Shown: in pieces, positions 8,374 to 18,460 of the stretch
How positions within the stretch are numbered: the first letter of the stretch is position 1
Layout: every line of letters starts with the position of its first letter
Assembly: GCA_012520975.1 (NCBI GenBank)
Contig: JAAYNF010000158.1
Span: forward strand, 1 to 41,841
Length of the DNA: 41,841 nucleotides
Reading direction: 5' to 3'
Origin: Clostridiaceae bacterium
GTDB lineage: Bacteria; Bacillota; Clostridia; Saccharofermentanales; UBA5734
The notes under the pieces: generated by a model
Database searches by the model: none
The model's input: only the letters and a program-made list of their open reading frames with translations
What the model was told of the DNA's origin: nothing
Made by a program: the position numbers and the translations under genes

Positions 8374-9897
8374 ATGAGCGAAAAAAATCGGAATCAAGAA
8401 AAATGGCGTACAGAAGTCCTGCGGGAGCAACGCAAAGAGCGCTTGGCTCGACTAAAATCCAAAGACGGCGGAAAAAAACCGATCAAAACCACCAATCGGG
8501 CGGCAACCTTGATTACTGTTCTGGTTTTGGTGGTTGTGATTTTGGCGGTCGCCACTTGGTGGATGTTCAGCCTCGGTGTACCCCATCGTTCCATGACCGC
8601 TTTGACCGTTGGCGATGAAAAGATTACGGTGGCGGAATTGTCGTATTTTTATCGCTCTACCCTCGGTTATTATGGGATTGACCCTAATACCGACGAGGGG
8701 AAAGCCGCATTGAGTCAGCCATACGACGAAACTTTTCCAACCGTGGCCGATTTTCTGAAAGATCAGTCCGTCAAGGAGCTCCAACAACTTGTCGTCTTAG
8801 GGCTTTCGGCGAAAGAGGCCGACCTGTCCTTGGATGCGGCGGATGACAAATCCACCGATGATTACATTGCCCAGATTGCGTTCAATGCACGCAATCAGGG
8901 ACAGACTCTGAACAATTTTTTGACCGCAAATTATGGTATCGGAATGGATGAAGGCGTTATGCGCAAGATCATGGGCCGCTATCTTCTGGCCAACAAATAT
9001 TCAAGCTACCTTCAGGATTCATTTGTCATAACGGATACGGAAATCAAGGAATATTATGAAGAGAATCGGGATGATTTTGATCAGATTACCTATCGGATGT
9101 TCTTTATGGCGGCCACGCGCCCGGCGGATGCCACCGATGAGCAGAAAAAGGCGGCCATGGACGAGACCAAGGCCAAAGCCGGTGAAATGCTCGGAAAAAT
9201 AACCGACGAGGAATCTTTCAAGGAACTGTGCATTTCTTACGCCGCTGACAAGGAAGAACAACTGGCCTACACCGAAACCGACAAATCATTGAATTCCAAC
9301 TATAAGCACAATATTTATACGCCATCCCATGTTGAATGGCTTTTTGACCAAGCTCGCAAATCAGGCGATAAAACAATTTTGGAATCCACGTCCGGATATT
9401 ATGTGCTCTATTTTGTCAATCGGAAGATCGCCGACTCCAATTATGTCTCGGTCCGGCATATTCTTGTTCAGGCAGACAAAAGCGAATCAACCGCGGAGCA
9501 AATCACCGCTGCTCAAAACAAGGCTGAAACTATTCTAGATGAATTTAAGGCCGGTGAGCAGACCGAGACCTTTTTTGCCGAACTGGCCAACAAACATTCT
9601 GAAGATGGCGGCAGCAACACAAAGGGAGGCCTTTATTCCGGCGTGTCACCCGGTAGTAATTTTGTTCCCGAATTTCTTGATTGGAGTGTTGATCCGGCTC
9701 GCAAAGTCGGAGACACGGCGATCGTCCAGACCGATTATGGCTTCCATATTATGTATTTTGTCGGAATTGACGGCATTGAATGGCAGATCAATGTAAAAAA
9801 CACGCTGGTCGGCCAACGGTTTAATACATTTATTACCGATCAGACCGCGGCCAACCCCTATAAATGGGTGCGGCCGGGCGCGGATCTTGTGACCTGA
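8374..9897 (+). CDS. Foldase / parvulin-type peptidyl-prolyl isomerase, membrane anchored (PrsA/SurA-like)
   Basis: Single TM (TLITVLVLVVVILAVATWWMF), SurA-N-like region, parvulin motifs VRHILVQ, ANKHSEDGGSNTKGGLYSGV, DYGFHIMYF. ATG 8374 has a better RBS (aagga) than GTG 8299. Confidence 0.88.
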   Translation: MSEKNRNQEKWRTEVLREQRKERLARLKSKDGGKKPIKTTNRAATLITVLVLVVVILAVATWWMFSLGVPHRSMTALTVGDEKITVAELSYFYRSTLGYYGIDPNTDEGKAALSQPYDETFPTVADFLKDQSVKELQQLVVLGLSAKEADLSLDAADDKSTDDYIAQIAFNARNQGQTLNNFLTANYGIGMDEGVMRKIMGRYLLANKYSSYLQDSFVITDTEIKEYYEENRDDFDQITYRMFFMAATRPADATDEQKKAAMDETKAKAGEMLGKITDEESFKELCISYAADKEEQLAYTETDKSLNSNYKHNIYTPSHVEWLFDQARKSGDKTILESTSGYYVLYFVNRKIADSNYVSVRHILVQADKSESTAEQITAAQNKAETILDEFKAGEQTETFFAELANKHSEDGGSNTKGGLYSGVSPGSNFVPEFLDWSVDPARKVGDTAIVQTDYGFHIMYFVGIDGIEWQINVKNTLVGQRFNTFITDQTAANPYKWVRPGADLVT

Positions 9898-9921
9898 CAT
9901 ATAATACCCGTAATGGGCAAA

Positions 9922-9966
9922 ACCGATCCGGCTTTTGCTTCAAGCTCGGATCGGTCGAGAACTTTT
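9922..9966 (+). terminator. Possible intrinsic terminator after the prsA-like gene
   Basis: ACCGATCCG(9922-9930)/CGGATCGGT(9947-9955) 9-bp stem, followed only by a short T run (actttta). Confidence 0.45.
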
Positions 9967-10068
9967 ATGCTTTGGATTGTTATCTAAAAAATTTTTTATG
10001 GCCAACAGGATTTGTCGGAGATCAACAATCCACAAATCACAAAATCACAAAAAAGATGCCAAATGCAA

Positions 10069-10097
10069 TTGACACCTTTGTGATGGAATGATATTAT
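10069..10097 (+). promoter_or_regulatory. Strong sigma-A-type promoter of rpoBC (TTGACA-N17-TATTAT)
   Basis: TTGACA 10069-10074, 17-bp spacer, TATTAT 10092-10097, ~165 nt upstream of rpoB ATG. Confidence 0.85.
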
Positions 10098-10106
10098 CTT
10101 AGAATG

Positions 10107-10121
10107 CGCCGTAAAACGGCG
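10107..10121 (+). other. Hairpin at the expected 5' end of the rpoBC transcript
   Basis: CGCCGT-AAA-ACGGCG perfect 6-bp stem with 3-nt loop. Confidence 0.5.
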
Positions 10122-10197
10122 GGTTGCTGTCTGCAAAAAAAGAGCAGTAAAACAGATACCCTTTCAACCTGATTATAACATCTGCTGGGTTGCTGTC
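10121..10197 (+). repeat. 11-bp direct repeat GGGTTGCTGTC in the rpoBC leader
   Basis: Exact copies at 10121-10131 and 10187-10197. Confidence 0.6.
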
Positions 10198-10265
10198 AAT
10201 GATCTTTCCAACGGCAACCAGCCAAGGTCAAACGATCTGGCCGAAAATGCGTGAGGTGATCATTA

Positions 10266-13200
10266 ATGGTGCGTCCCGTCAAGCTGGGAAGAACCGAACG
10301 AATGTCCTATTCTAGGATCGATGAAGTCATTGACATTCCACATCTGATTGAAATTCAAAAAAACAGTTATCAATGGTTCCTTGATGAAGGCCTGATGGAA
10401 GTGTTGCGGGATATTTCCCCCATTGTTGATTTTTCGGGGGACATTGAGCTTTCTTTCATTGATAAAGAGTTCGATGCCGCAAGTCCGACCTATTCTATCA
10501 GTGAGTGCAAAGAACGGGATGCCAATTTTGCTGCACCGCTACGTGTCAAAGTTCGTCTGCACAACAAAAAAGACGACATTATCAAAGACCAGCAGATTTA
10601 CATCGGCGAATTTCCGATCATGACCGAAAATGGCACTTTTATTATTAATGGTGCCGAACGGGTTATCATCAGCCAGCTTGTTCGCTCGCCCGGTGCCTAC
10701 TATGATATCGGCCGAGACAAACACGACAAAGAACTCTTTTCTTCACAAATCATCCCCAATCGGGGTGCTTGGCTGGAATATGAAACCGACGGCAATGATT
10801 TGCTCTGGGTTCGTGTCGACCGCACGCGTAAGTTTCCCTTAACTATTTTATTGCGCTCGCTGGGATTTGACTGCGGCGAACTTAACAAAGCCAACGACGA
10901 GCTATACGGCACCGACGAGCAGATCATGGAGATGTTCGGCGAAGAAAACAGCCTGATGCAGACCATGATCAAAGACGGTTGCCGTAATCGCGAGGAGGCC
11001 CTGCAGGAATTATACAGAAAACTTCGTCCGGGAGAACCGGTTTCGGTCGAGGGAGCCAAGACACTCCTGTGCAATATGTTTTTTGACTCGAAGCGTTACG
11101 ACTTGGCTCGTGTTGGCATTTACAAGCTCAATAAAAAACTTTCATTGGCGGCTCGTCTGAGCGGTCATATAGCTGCGGAAAACATCGTTGATGAAAACGG
11201 TGAAATTTTGGTCGCGACCGATGAAATCATCACGGCTAAAACGGCTGCAGCCATTCAGGCTGCCGGAATCAATTCGGTTGCCGTCTATCCCATTCAGGTA
11301 ACCGGCAGTACGGTGACAACCGTAGAAAAAAGCATCAAGATCATCGGCAACAATCGCGTTGACGCCAACGATTTCCTGAGGCGCCATTTTAGCGATGAGG
11401 AATTGGGTGATCTGGATGCCGTCCAGCTCGGTGTCACGGAAGCCGTTCGTCTCGGCGTGCTGCGCAACCTGATTGACGCGGCTAGGGAGAACAGCGAAAA
11501 TCCTGTGTCGGAGACGCTGCGAGAGCTTTTGCAGAGAAATATCAATGAACTGATGCCCAAACACCTGACCGTCGAGGATATTGTTGCTTCGATCAGCTAT
11601 TTGATCGGGCTGAAGTATGGTATTGGTGTCAAGGATGACATTGATCACTTGGGCAATCGCCGCATTCGCTCGGTCGGTGAGCTGCTGCAAAATCAGATCC
11701 GCGTCGGATTTTCCCGAATGGAGCGTGTTGTTCGTGAACGCATGGGTACGCTGGCGGATATAGCTGCGGCCACCCCGCAAATGATTGTCAATACACGGCC
11801 GGTTAGTGCGGCTATCAAAGAGTTTTTCGGATCAAGTCAGCTTTCCCAGTTTATGGATCAACCGAATCCTCTTGCGGAATTGACGCACAAGCGTCGTCTG
11901 TCCGCCCTCGGTCCGGGGGGATTGTCCCGTGAGCGCGCGAACTTTGAGGTTCGAGACGTTCATTCTTCCCACTACGGTCGCATGTGTCCGATCGAAACAC
12001 CGGAGGGCCCGAATATCGGTCTGATCAATTCCTTGGCGACATATGCCCGTGTCAATCGTTATGGCTTCATTGAAACCCCCTATCGTGTTTACGACAAGGA
12101 AGCCGGCATCGTTACTCGCGAAGTCCGGTACATGACAGCCGATGAAGAAGATCGTTACAATATTGCTCAAGCCAATGAACCTCTGGATCAGAATGGGCGT
12201 TTCATCGACAAAAAAATTGTCTGCCGCTATCTGGACAAATTCATTGAAGTCGAACCGCAAAAGGTTGATTTGATGGACGTCTCGCCCAAACAGCTGGTTT
12301 CGGTTGCGACAGCCCTGATTCCGTTTCTCGGCAATGACGACGCCAACCGTGCGCTGATGGGCTCCAATATGCAGCGCCAAGCGGTTCCGCTGGTCAGGAC
12401 CGAAGCACCGATCATCGGAACCGGCATGGAGCATCGCGCGGCCAAGGATTCAGGTGTCTGCGTGATTGCCAACAATGACGGCATTGTTGAACATGTCAGC
12501 GCCGACAAGATTGTGGTCAAAACCGGTGCCGCTGATTTTGACAGCTATAGTTTGACCAAATATCAACGTTCCAATCAAGGAACGTGCATTAATCAGCGCC
12601 CGCTGGTCCGCAAAGGCGACGCGGTTTATCAAGGCGACATTATTGCGGACGGCCCTTCAACCGACAACGGTGAGCTGGCCCTTGGCCGGAATGTTCTGAT
12701 CGGATTTATGACGTGGGAAGGTTTCAATTACGAAGACGCCGTTCTGATCAATGAACGGCTGGTCCGAGAAGATATTTATACCTCCATTCATATCGAGGAA
12801 TATGAATGCGAGGCCCGTGATACAAAACTGGGACCGGAGGAAATTACCCGCGAAATTCCCAATGTGGGCGATGATGCGCTCAAGGATCTTGATGAGTATG
12901 GCATTGTTCGCATCGGTGCCGAGGTGCAGGCTGGTGATATTATTGTCGGCAAAGTCACTCCCAAGGGCGAAACCGAGCTAACCGCCGAAGAGAGGCTTTA
13001 TCGGGCGATTTTCGGTGAAAAGATCAGGGAGGTCCGGGATACATCCGTCCGCGTTCCCCACGGTGAGTCAGGAATTGTCGTCGATGTCAAAGTATTTACC
13101 CGCGATAATGATGATGCGCTCAAACATGGGGTCAACAAGCTGGTACGTGTCTATATCGCCCAGAAGCGCAAAATTTCGGTCGGCGACAAAATGGCCGGTC

Positions 13201-14108
13201 GACACGGCAACAAGGGCGTTATTTCCTGCATCCTGCCGGAAGAGGATATGCCCTTTATGCCGGATGGCACACCGCTGGACATTGTTTTAAATCCGCTCGG
13301 GGTTCCATCCAGAATGAACATCGGTCAACTTTTGGAGGTCCATTTGGGACGCGCAGCCAGCCTGATGGGCTGGAAGATCGCCACTCCGGTTTTTGATGGC
13401 GCCACCGAAACCGATGTTATGGATGCTTTTAAAGAGGCCGGAATTGACCCTGATGGCAAGACTGTTCTTTATGATGGACGAACCGGTGAGCCTTTTGAAA
13501 GCAAAATCACGGTCGGAACCATGTACTACCTCAAGTTGCTGCATCTGGTTGATGACAAAATTCATGCCCGCTCGATCGGCCCCTACTCACTGGTCACGCA
13601 GCAGCCGCTGGGGGGCAAGGCTCAGTTTGGCGGCCAGCGCTTCGGCGAGATGGAGGTCTGGGCACTTGAGGCTTATGGTGCCAGCTATACCTTGCAGGAA
13701 ATTCTGACCGTAAAATCGGATGATATTTCCGGTCGCACCAAGACCTACGAAGCCATCGTTAAGGGTGAAAGCGTACCGGAAGCCGGTGTGCCGGAATCCT
13801 TTAAGGTTCTGGTCAAAGAACTACAGAGCTTGGCTCTGGATGTCCGGATTTTCTCCGACGAGCATGAGTTGCTGGACATCAAGGAAACGGAGCATGACGA
13901 TGGCGATCTTCCGGAAATTGATCCCGACAAACTCAGTGAATTGATCGGAATCGGTCGTGACGAGAGCTTCGCCGCCGCCGGCTTTACCGAGGGAATCTTG
14001 GCCGAGGATGGCGGTATTGCTGCCGATGACCTCGATGATAACGATGAAGCCGATGAAGATTCTGATGCGGATGATGAAGAATCCGAGGATTTCTCCGATG
14101 ATGAATAG
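10266..14108 (+). CDS. rpoB: DNA-directed RNA polymerase subunit beta
   Basis: [88 protein letters not shown]. Confidence 0.99.
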   Translation: MVRPVKLGRTERMSYSRIDEVIDIPHLIEIQKNSYQWFLDEGLMEVLRDISPIVDFSGDIELSFIDKEFDAASPTYSISECKERDANFAAPLRVKVRLHNKKDDIIKDQQIYIGEFPIMTENGTFIINGAERVIISQLVRSPGAYYDIGRDKHDKELFSSQIIPNRGAWLEYETDGNDLLWVRVDRTRKFPLTILLRSLGFDCGELNKANDELYGTDEQIMEMFGEENSLMQTMIKDGCRNREEALQELYRKLRPGEPVSVEGAKTLLCNMFFDSKRYDLARVGIYKLNKKLSLAARLSGHIAAENIVDENGEILVATDEIITAKTAAAIQAAGINSVAVYPIQVTGSTVTTVEKSIKIIGNNRVDANDFLRRHFSDEELGDLDAVQLGVTEAVRLGVLRNLIDAARENSENPVSETLRELLQRNINELMPKHLTVEDIVASISYLIGLKYGIGVKDDIDHLGNRRIRSVGELLQNQIRVGFSRMERVVRERMGTLADIAAATPQMIVNTRPVSAAIKEFFGSSQLSQFMDQPNPLAELTHKRRLSALGPGGLSRERANFEVRDVHSSHYGRMCPIETPEGPNIGLINSLATYARVNRYGFIETPYRVYDKEAGIVTREVRYMTADEEDRYNIAQANEPLDQNGRFIDKKIVCRYLDKFIEVEPQKVDLMDVSPKQLVSVATALIPFLGNDDANRALMGSNMQRQAVPLVRTEAPIIGTGMEHRAAKDSGVCVIANNDGIVEHVSADKIVVKTGAADFDSYSLTKYQRSNQGTCINQRPLVRKGDAVYQGDIIADGPSTDNGELALGRNVLIGFMTWEGFNYEDAVLINERLVREDIYTSIHIEEYECEARDTKLGPEEITREIPNVGDDALKDLDEYGIVRIGAEVQAGDIIVGKVTPKGETELTAEERLYRAIFGEKIREVRDTSVRVPHGESGIVVDVKVFTRDNDDALKHGVNKLVRVYIAQKRKISVGDKMAGRHGNKGVISCILPEEDMPFMPDGTPLDIVLNPLGVPSRMNIGQLLEVHLGRAASLMGWKIATPVFDGATETDVMDAFKEAGIDPDGKTVLYDGRTGEPFESKITVGTMYYLKLLHLVDDKIHARSIGPYSLVTQQPLGGKAQFGGQRFGEMEVWALEAYGASYTLQEILTVKSDDISGRTKTYEAIVKGESVPEAGVPESFKVLVKELQSLALDVRIFSDEHELLDIKETEHDDGDLPEIDPDKLSELIGIGRDESFAAAGFTEGILAEDGGIAADDLDDNDEADEDSDADDEESEDFSDDE

Positions 14109-14177
14109 ACCGAGAACCGGAAAGATCGGTGCGGATCATTGTCATAATCGGCGAATTGCGGAAGGAGACGGCACGCA

Positions 14178-17100
14178 ATGTTTGAAATAACAAATTTTGA
14201 GGCTATTGGCATCGGCTTGGCTTCACCGGAGAAGATTCTTGAATGGTCCAGAGGAGAAGTCAAAAAGCCGGAAACAATCAATTATCGAACACTAAAACCG
14301 GAACGGGACGGCCTGTTCTGCGAGAAAATTTTCGGTCCGACCAAGGACTGGGAGTGCCATTGCGGTAAATATAAAAAAATCCGTTACCGGGGAATAGTCT
14401 GTGATCGCTGTGGTGTCGAAGTGACCAGATCCAGAGTTCGCCGCGAGCGATTGGGACACATCAAATTGGCGGCGCCGGTTTGCCATATCTGGTATTTCCG
14501 CGGCATTCCCAGCCGCATGGGACTTATTTTGGACATGTCGCCACGCTTGCTGGAAAGGGTTCTTTATTTTGCCGCCTATGTGGTTATTGATGCCGGTCCA
14601 ACCGGATTCACCCAACGTCAGGTGATCAATGAGCGCGAATACCGCGATGCTGTTGATGAGTTCGGCCGGAATTCTTTCCGGGCCAAGATGGGCGCCGAAG
14701 CCATCAAGGAATTGTTGGCGTCCATCGACATTGATGAGATGGCGGCCAATCTTCGCGAGGAGTTTCATTCGGCCACCGGCCAGAAAAAAGCTCGCATTAT
14801 CAAACGCCTAGAAGTTGTTGAAGCCTTTAAGAAATCCGGCAATCAACCGGAGTGGATGATTCTGGATGTGCTGCCGGTTTTGCCGCCTGAATTGCGTCCC
14901 ATGGTGCAACTGGATGGCGGCCGATTCGCCACATCGGATCTGAACGATCTCTACCGTCGTGTGATCAACCGCAACAATCGTTTGAATAAGCTTTTGCAGC
15001 TTGGCGCTCCGGAAATCATTGTCCGCAACGAAAAACGCATGCTGCAAGAAGCCGTTGATGCCCTCATCGACAACGGCCGACGCGGACGCCCGGTCACCGG
15101 CGCCGGCAATCGCGCCCTTAAGTCCCTGTCCGATATGCTTAAGGGCAAGCAGGGTCGATTCCGCCAGAACCTGCTCGGCAAACGTGTCGACTACTCCGGC
15201 CGCTCGGTTATTGTGGTCGGCCCCGAACTCAAGCTGCATCAGTGCGGTCTGCCCAAAGAAATGGCCCTTGAACTGTTTAAACCTTTTGTCATGAAAAATA
15301 TTGTGGCGGCCGGACACGCGCACAATATCAAGACCGCCCGCCGCTTGGTCGACCGGGCCAACGACGTGGTCTGGGATATGCTGGAAGAGGTCATTCATGA
15401 CCATCCGGTTCTGCTCAATCGCGCGCCGACCCTTCATCGGCTTGGCATCCAAGCTTTCGAGCCGGTTCTTGTGGAAGGTCGCGCCATAAAATTACACCCG
15501 TTGGTCTGCACCGCCTACAACGCCGACTTTGACGGTGACCAGATGGCTGTCCACGTTCCCCTATCGGCGGAAGCTCAGGCCGAAGCCCGGTTCCTGATGC
15601 TGTCATCCAACAACCTCCTCAAGCCGCAGGACGGCAAACCGGTGACGGTGCCGACCCAAGATATGGTTTTGGGCATTTATTACCTCACCATCGATAAGGA
15701 TGGCGAAAAAGGCGAAGGCAAGATTTTTTCCTCCGTCGAAGAAGCCATCATGGCTTACGACCAGCACGAACTCGGGCTGCACGCCAGGATCAAGGTTCGT
15801 CTGACCAGGCAGATCGACGGCGAAACCCGCAGCCAGCTGGTGGAAAGCACCCTTGGCCGCTTTATTTTCAATGAGATCATTCCGCAAAATCTCGGTTTTG
15901 TTGATCGCAGCCTGCCGGAAAACGCCTTTAAGCTGGAGTGTGATTTTTTGGTGGGCAAAAAAGAGCAGGAACAGATCGTCGAGCGCTGTATCCGACATTT
16001 GGGAATTTCCGAAACCGCGATCATTCTGGATAAGATGAAGGACATGGGCTTTCACTATTCGACGGTCGGCGGTATTTCGATTGGTATCTTTGACATGATC
16101 GTGCCGGATGTCAAAAAGAAGTTTATAGAGGAAGCCGAGGCAAAAGTTGATCAGATTAATCGTCAGCATCAGCGTGGCTTGCTCAATGATGACGGCCGCC
16201 ATGAAGCCGTTATTAAGATCTGGAGCGGTACCACCGACAACATCACGGGAGCCCTCAGGAGTGGTCTTGGTAAATACAACCCCGTGTACATGATGTCCCA
16301 ATCCGGTGCTCGGGGAAACATTAATCAGATCAGGCAGCTGGCCGGTATGCGCGGCAATATGACCGACACCTCAGGTAAGACCATCGAAATACCGATTAAA
16401 TCTAACCTGCGCGAAGGCATGAACGTTCTTGATTTCTTTATTTCCAGCCACGGCGCGCGTAAATCCTTGACCGATACGGCGTTGAAAACAGCCGACTCCG
16501 GTTATCTGACCCGGCGCTTGGTGGACGTTGCACAAGACGTCATTGTCCGCGAACCCGATTGCGGAACCGAAGAGTACATTGAAATCGGTGAGGTTGCCAT
16601 CGGCGGTTCCGAAAAATCCCGTCGCATCGTCAAATCCCTTGCCGATCGTATTATCGGCCGTTACGCCGCCGATGACCTGACCGACCCTGAGACCGGGGAG
16701 GTTTTGGTGGCCCTAGGTGAACTGATCAACGAGCATGCGGCCGAACGCATTATCCGCGCCGGTTATAAGCAGGTTCCCATTCGCAGTGTTCTGACCTGTC
16801 GAGCCCGCCATGGCGTCTGCGCCAAGTGCTACGGTCTTAATCTCGCTTCCGGTGGCCTTGCTGTTGGCGGTGAAGCTGTCGGCATCATGGCGGCCCAGTC
16901 GATCGGTGAACCCGGAACCCAGTTGACCATGCGGACATTCCACACCGGCGGTATTGCCTCGACCGATGATATTACACAGGGTTTGCCCCGTGTCGAGGAG
17001 CTCTTCGAGGCCAGAAAGCCGAAATCTCCGGCCATTATTTCGGAACTTGCCGGAATTGTTCGGATTGAAGAAACCGGCGGGCGCTGGCGTGAGATTACGG

Positions 17101-17723
17101 TAACTTCGGCTGACGGAGAGGCTAAAACCTATCCCGTTCCGTTGAGCGCGCCGTTGCTGGTTAAATCCGGCGACGACATTGAAGCCGGAGACTTGTTGAC
17201 CGACGGTTCGGTCGATCCCCATGACATCATGCGGATTATCGGTGTGCGAGGCGTTCAGAAGTATATCATCCAGGAAGTGCTCAAGGTCTATAAAAACAAC
17301 GGTGTAGAAATCAATGACAAGCACATCGAAATCATCACCCGCCAGATGATGCGAAAAATCCGGATCGATGATCCGGGCGACACGGACCTACTGACCGGCA
17401 GCTTGGTGGATATGTTTGATTTCGAAATGGAAAACGAAAAAGCTCTGGCTGCCGGGAATGCGGCTGCAAGCGGCAAGCGTGTGCTGCTCGGTATCACAAA
17501 GGCCTCGCTGGCGACCGATTCCTTCTTGTCGGCCGCGTCTTTCCAAGAAACGACGCGAGTGCTGACCGATGCTGCGGTCAAGGGCAAGATCGACCCGTTG
17601 CTCGGCCTCAAGGAAAATGTCATCATCGGCAAATTGATTCCGGCCGGAACCGGCATGGGGCGTTATCGCAACGTTACGGCGGTACCGGTTGTCGAGCAAA
17701 ACTTCGATCTTCTGGGAATCTGA
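14178..17723 (+). CDS. rpoC: DNA-directed RNA polymerase subunit beta'
   Basis: [23 protein letters not shown] zinc site, [16 protein letters not shown] active site, [13 protein letters not shown] zinc site, [16 protein letters not shown] trigger-loop region. Confidence 0.99.
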   Translation: MFEITNFEAIGIGLASPEKILEWSRGEVKKPETINYRTLKPERDGLFCEKIFGPTKDWECHCGKYKKIRYRGIVCDRCGVEVTRSRVRRERLGHIKLAAPVCHIWYFRGIPSRMGLILDMSPRLLERVLYFAAYVVIDAGPTGFTQRQVINEREYRDAVDEFGRNSFRAKMGAEAIKELLASIDIDEMAANLREEFHSATGQKKARIIKRLEVVEAFKKSGNQPEWMILDVLPVLPPELRPMVQLDGGRFATSDLNDLYRRVINRNNRLNKLLQLGAPEIIVRNEKRMLQEAVDALIDNGRRGRPVTGAGNRALKSLSDMLKGKQGRFRQNLLGKRVDYSGRSVIVVGPELKLHQCGLPKEMALELFKPFVMKNIVAAGHAHNIKTARRLVDRANDVVWDMLEEVIHDHPVLLNRAPTLHRLGIQAFEPVLVEGRAIKLHPLVCTAYNADFDGDQMAVHVPLSAEAQAEARFLMLSSNNLLKPQDGKPVTVPTQDMVLGIYYLTIDKDGEKGEGKIFSSVEEAIMAYDQHELGLHARIKVRLTRQIDGETRSQLVESTLGRFIFNEIIPQNLGFVDRSLPENAFKLECDFLVGKKEQEQIVERCIRHLGISETAIILDKMKDMGFHYSTVGGISIGIFDMIVPDVKKKFIEEAEAKVDQINRQHQRGLLNDDGRHEAVIKIWSGTTDNITGALRSGLGKYNPVYMMSQSGARGNINQIRQLAGMRGNMTDTSGKTIEIPIKSNLREGMNVLDFFISSHGARKSLTDTALKTADSGYLTRRLVDVAQDVIVREPDCGTEEYIEIGEVAIGGSEKSRRIVKSLADRIIGRYAADDLTDPETGEVLVALGELINEHAAERIIRAGYKQVPIRSVLTCRARHGVCAKCYGLNLASGGLAVGGEAVGIMAAQSIGEPGTQLTMRTFHTGGIASTDDITQGLPRVEELFEARKPKSPAIISELAGIVRIEETGGRWREITVTSADGEAKTYPVPLSAPLLVKSGDDIEAGDLLTDGSVDPHDIMRIIGVRGVQKYIIQEVLKVYKNNGVEINDKHIEIITRQMMRKIRIDDPGDTDLLTGSLVDMFDFEMENEKALAAGNAAASGKRVLLGITKASLATDSFLSAASFQETTRVLTDAAVKGKIDPLLGLKENVIIGKLIPAGTGMGRYRNVTAVPVVEQNFDLLGI

Positions 17724-17765
17724 CCGATCATCTCAGCTGATAAAAATTCATCTGTTGACGCATGA

Positions 17766-17809
17766 CCCGCGGCAGGTTTTGGCCAAAACCGCCGCGGGCT
17801 TTTTATTTT
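17766..17809 (+). terminator. Strong intrinsic terminator after rpoC
   Basis: CCCGCGGC / GCCGCGGG stem (17766-17773 / 17791-17798) stacked on a 16-bp palindrome GGTTTTGGCCAAAACC, followed by ctttttatttt. Confidence 0.93.
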
Positions 17810-17819
17810 GCAACGGGTG

Positions 17820-18146
17820 TTAGTCGGATCTTCCGTAATCCGCGTTTTGGCCGGCATCGGCTACTTTTTTCACCAATTGATCGCTTGAGGGTTCAGGATA
17901 ATATTCAGTTACAGGCAAATGACTCGAATCGGAATTCCCCACCAGATAATCCACAGTAACACCAAAATAACGAGCCATTTGAATGATCGTATCGAGATCC
18001 GGGGTTCGTTTGCCTAATTCATAATGCGTATAGGTTACACGGGGCAATAAAAGGATCTTCGCAAGCTGGGCCTGAGTCAGGCCTAATTTTGTTCGCAACA
18101 GGCGCAAACGGCTATGGAGTTGATTGACCACAAAGCCCACCTCCAT
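17820..18146 (-). CDS. XRE-family (Cro/C1-type HTH) transcriptional regulator
   Basis: LRLLRTKLGLTQAQLAKILLLPRVTYTHYELGKRTPDLDTIIQMARYFGVTVDYLVG. Confidence 0.9.
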   Translation of the reverse strand: MEVGFVVNQLHSRLRLLRTKLGLTQAQLAKILLLPRVTYTHYELGKRTPDLDTIIQMARYFGVTVDYLVGNSDSSHLPVTEYYPEPSSDQLVKKVADAGQNADYGRSD

Positions 18147-18183
18147 TTTTGATTTTAATTATAAAGCAAAATTGTAGCAAACA

Positions 18184-18216
18184 GCAACATCGATCGGACA
18201 AAATTGACAATGTTGC
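18184..18216. promoter_or_regulatory. Candidate operator between divergent XRE genes
   Basis: Perfect 7-bp inverted repeat GCAACAT(18184-18190)...ATGTTGC(18210-18216) flanking the -35 of the rightward promoter. Confidence 0.45.
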
Positions 18217-18232
18217 ATAACGCGACTATAAT
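18204..18232 (+). promoter_or_regulatory. Consensus promoter for the rightward XRE gene (TTGACA-N17-TATAAT)
   Basis: TTGACA 18204-18209, 17 bp, TATAAT 18227-18232. Confidence 0.88.
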
Positions 18233-18259
18233 GCAGTTAATCAAAATTGGGGGTGTAGT

Positions 18260-18460
18260 ATGCGCGTATGGTTAATTGAACGGCGAAAAAAGCAACAAAT
18301 GACGCAACTGGCTGTTGCTCGCAAAATAGGTATCACAAGAGCCTATTATGCGCAGTTGGAATTGGCTTCCCGCTCGCCATCCATCAAAGTGGCAAAAAAA
18401 CTAGCTGATGTTCTGGACTTTGAATGGACTGTTTTTTATAATGACGATCCCGAAAATTAA
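18260..18460 (+). CDS. Small XRE-family HTH regulator (66 aa)
   Basis: IERRKKQQMTQLAVARKIGITRAYYAQLELASRSPSIKVAKKLADVLDFEWTVFY; consensus promoter upstream. Confidence 0.85.
   Translation: MRVWLIERRKKQQMTQLAVARKIGITRAYYAQLELASRSPSIKVAKKLADVLDFEWTVFYNDDPEN

Noticed and set aside
10226-10232. GGTCAAA (CtsR-like heptad) upstream of rpoB
   Set aside because: Single heptad without the required tandem partner.
11820-11935. Rifampicin-resistance substitutions in RpoB
   Set aside because: Key positions (D516, H526, S531 in E. coli numbering) look wild type; the Pro in DQPNP sits at a position that varies among bacteria.
11142-12434. Minus-strand ORFs (212 aa, 200 aa) opposite rpoB
   Set aside because: Antisense shadow ORFs in a conserved gene.
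17762-17959. 65-aa plus-strand ORF spanning the rpoC terminator
   Set aside because: Its start lies in the terminator hairpin and it is antisense to the XRE gene.
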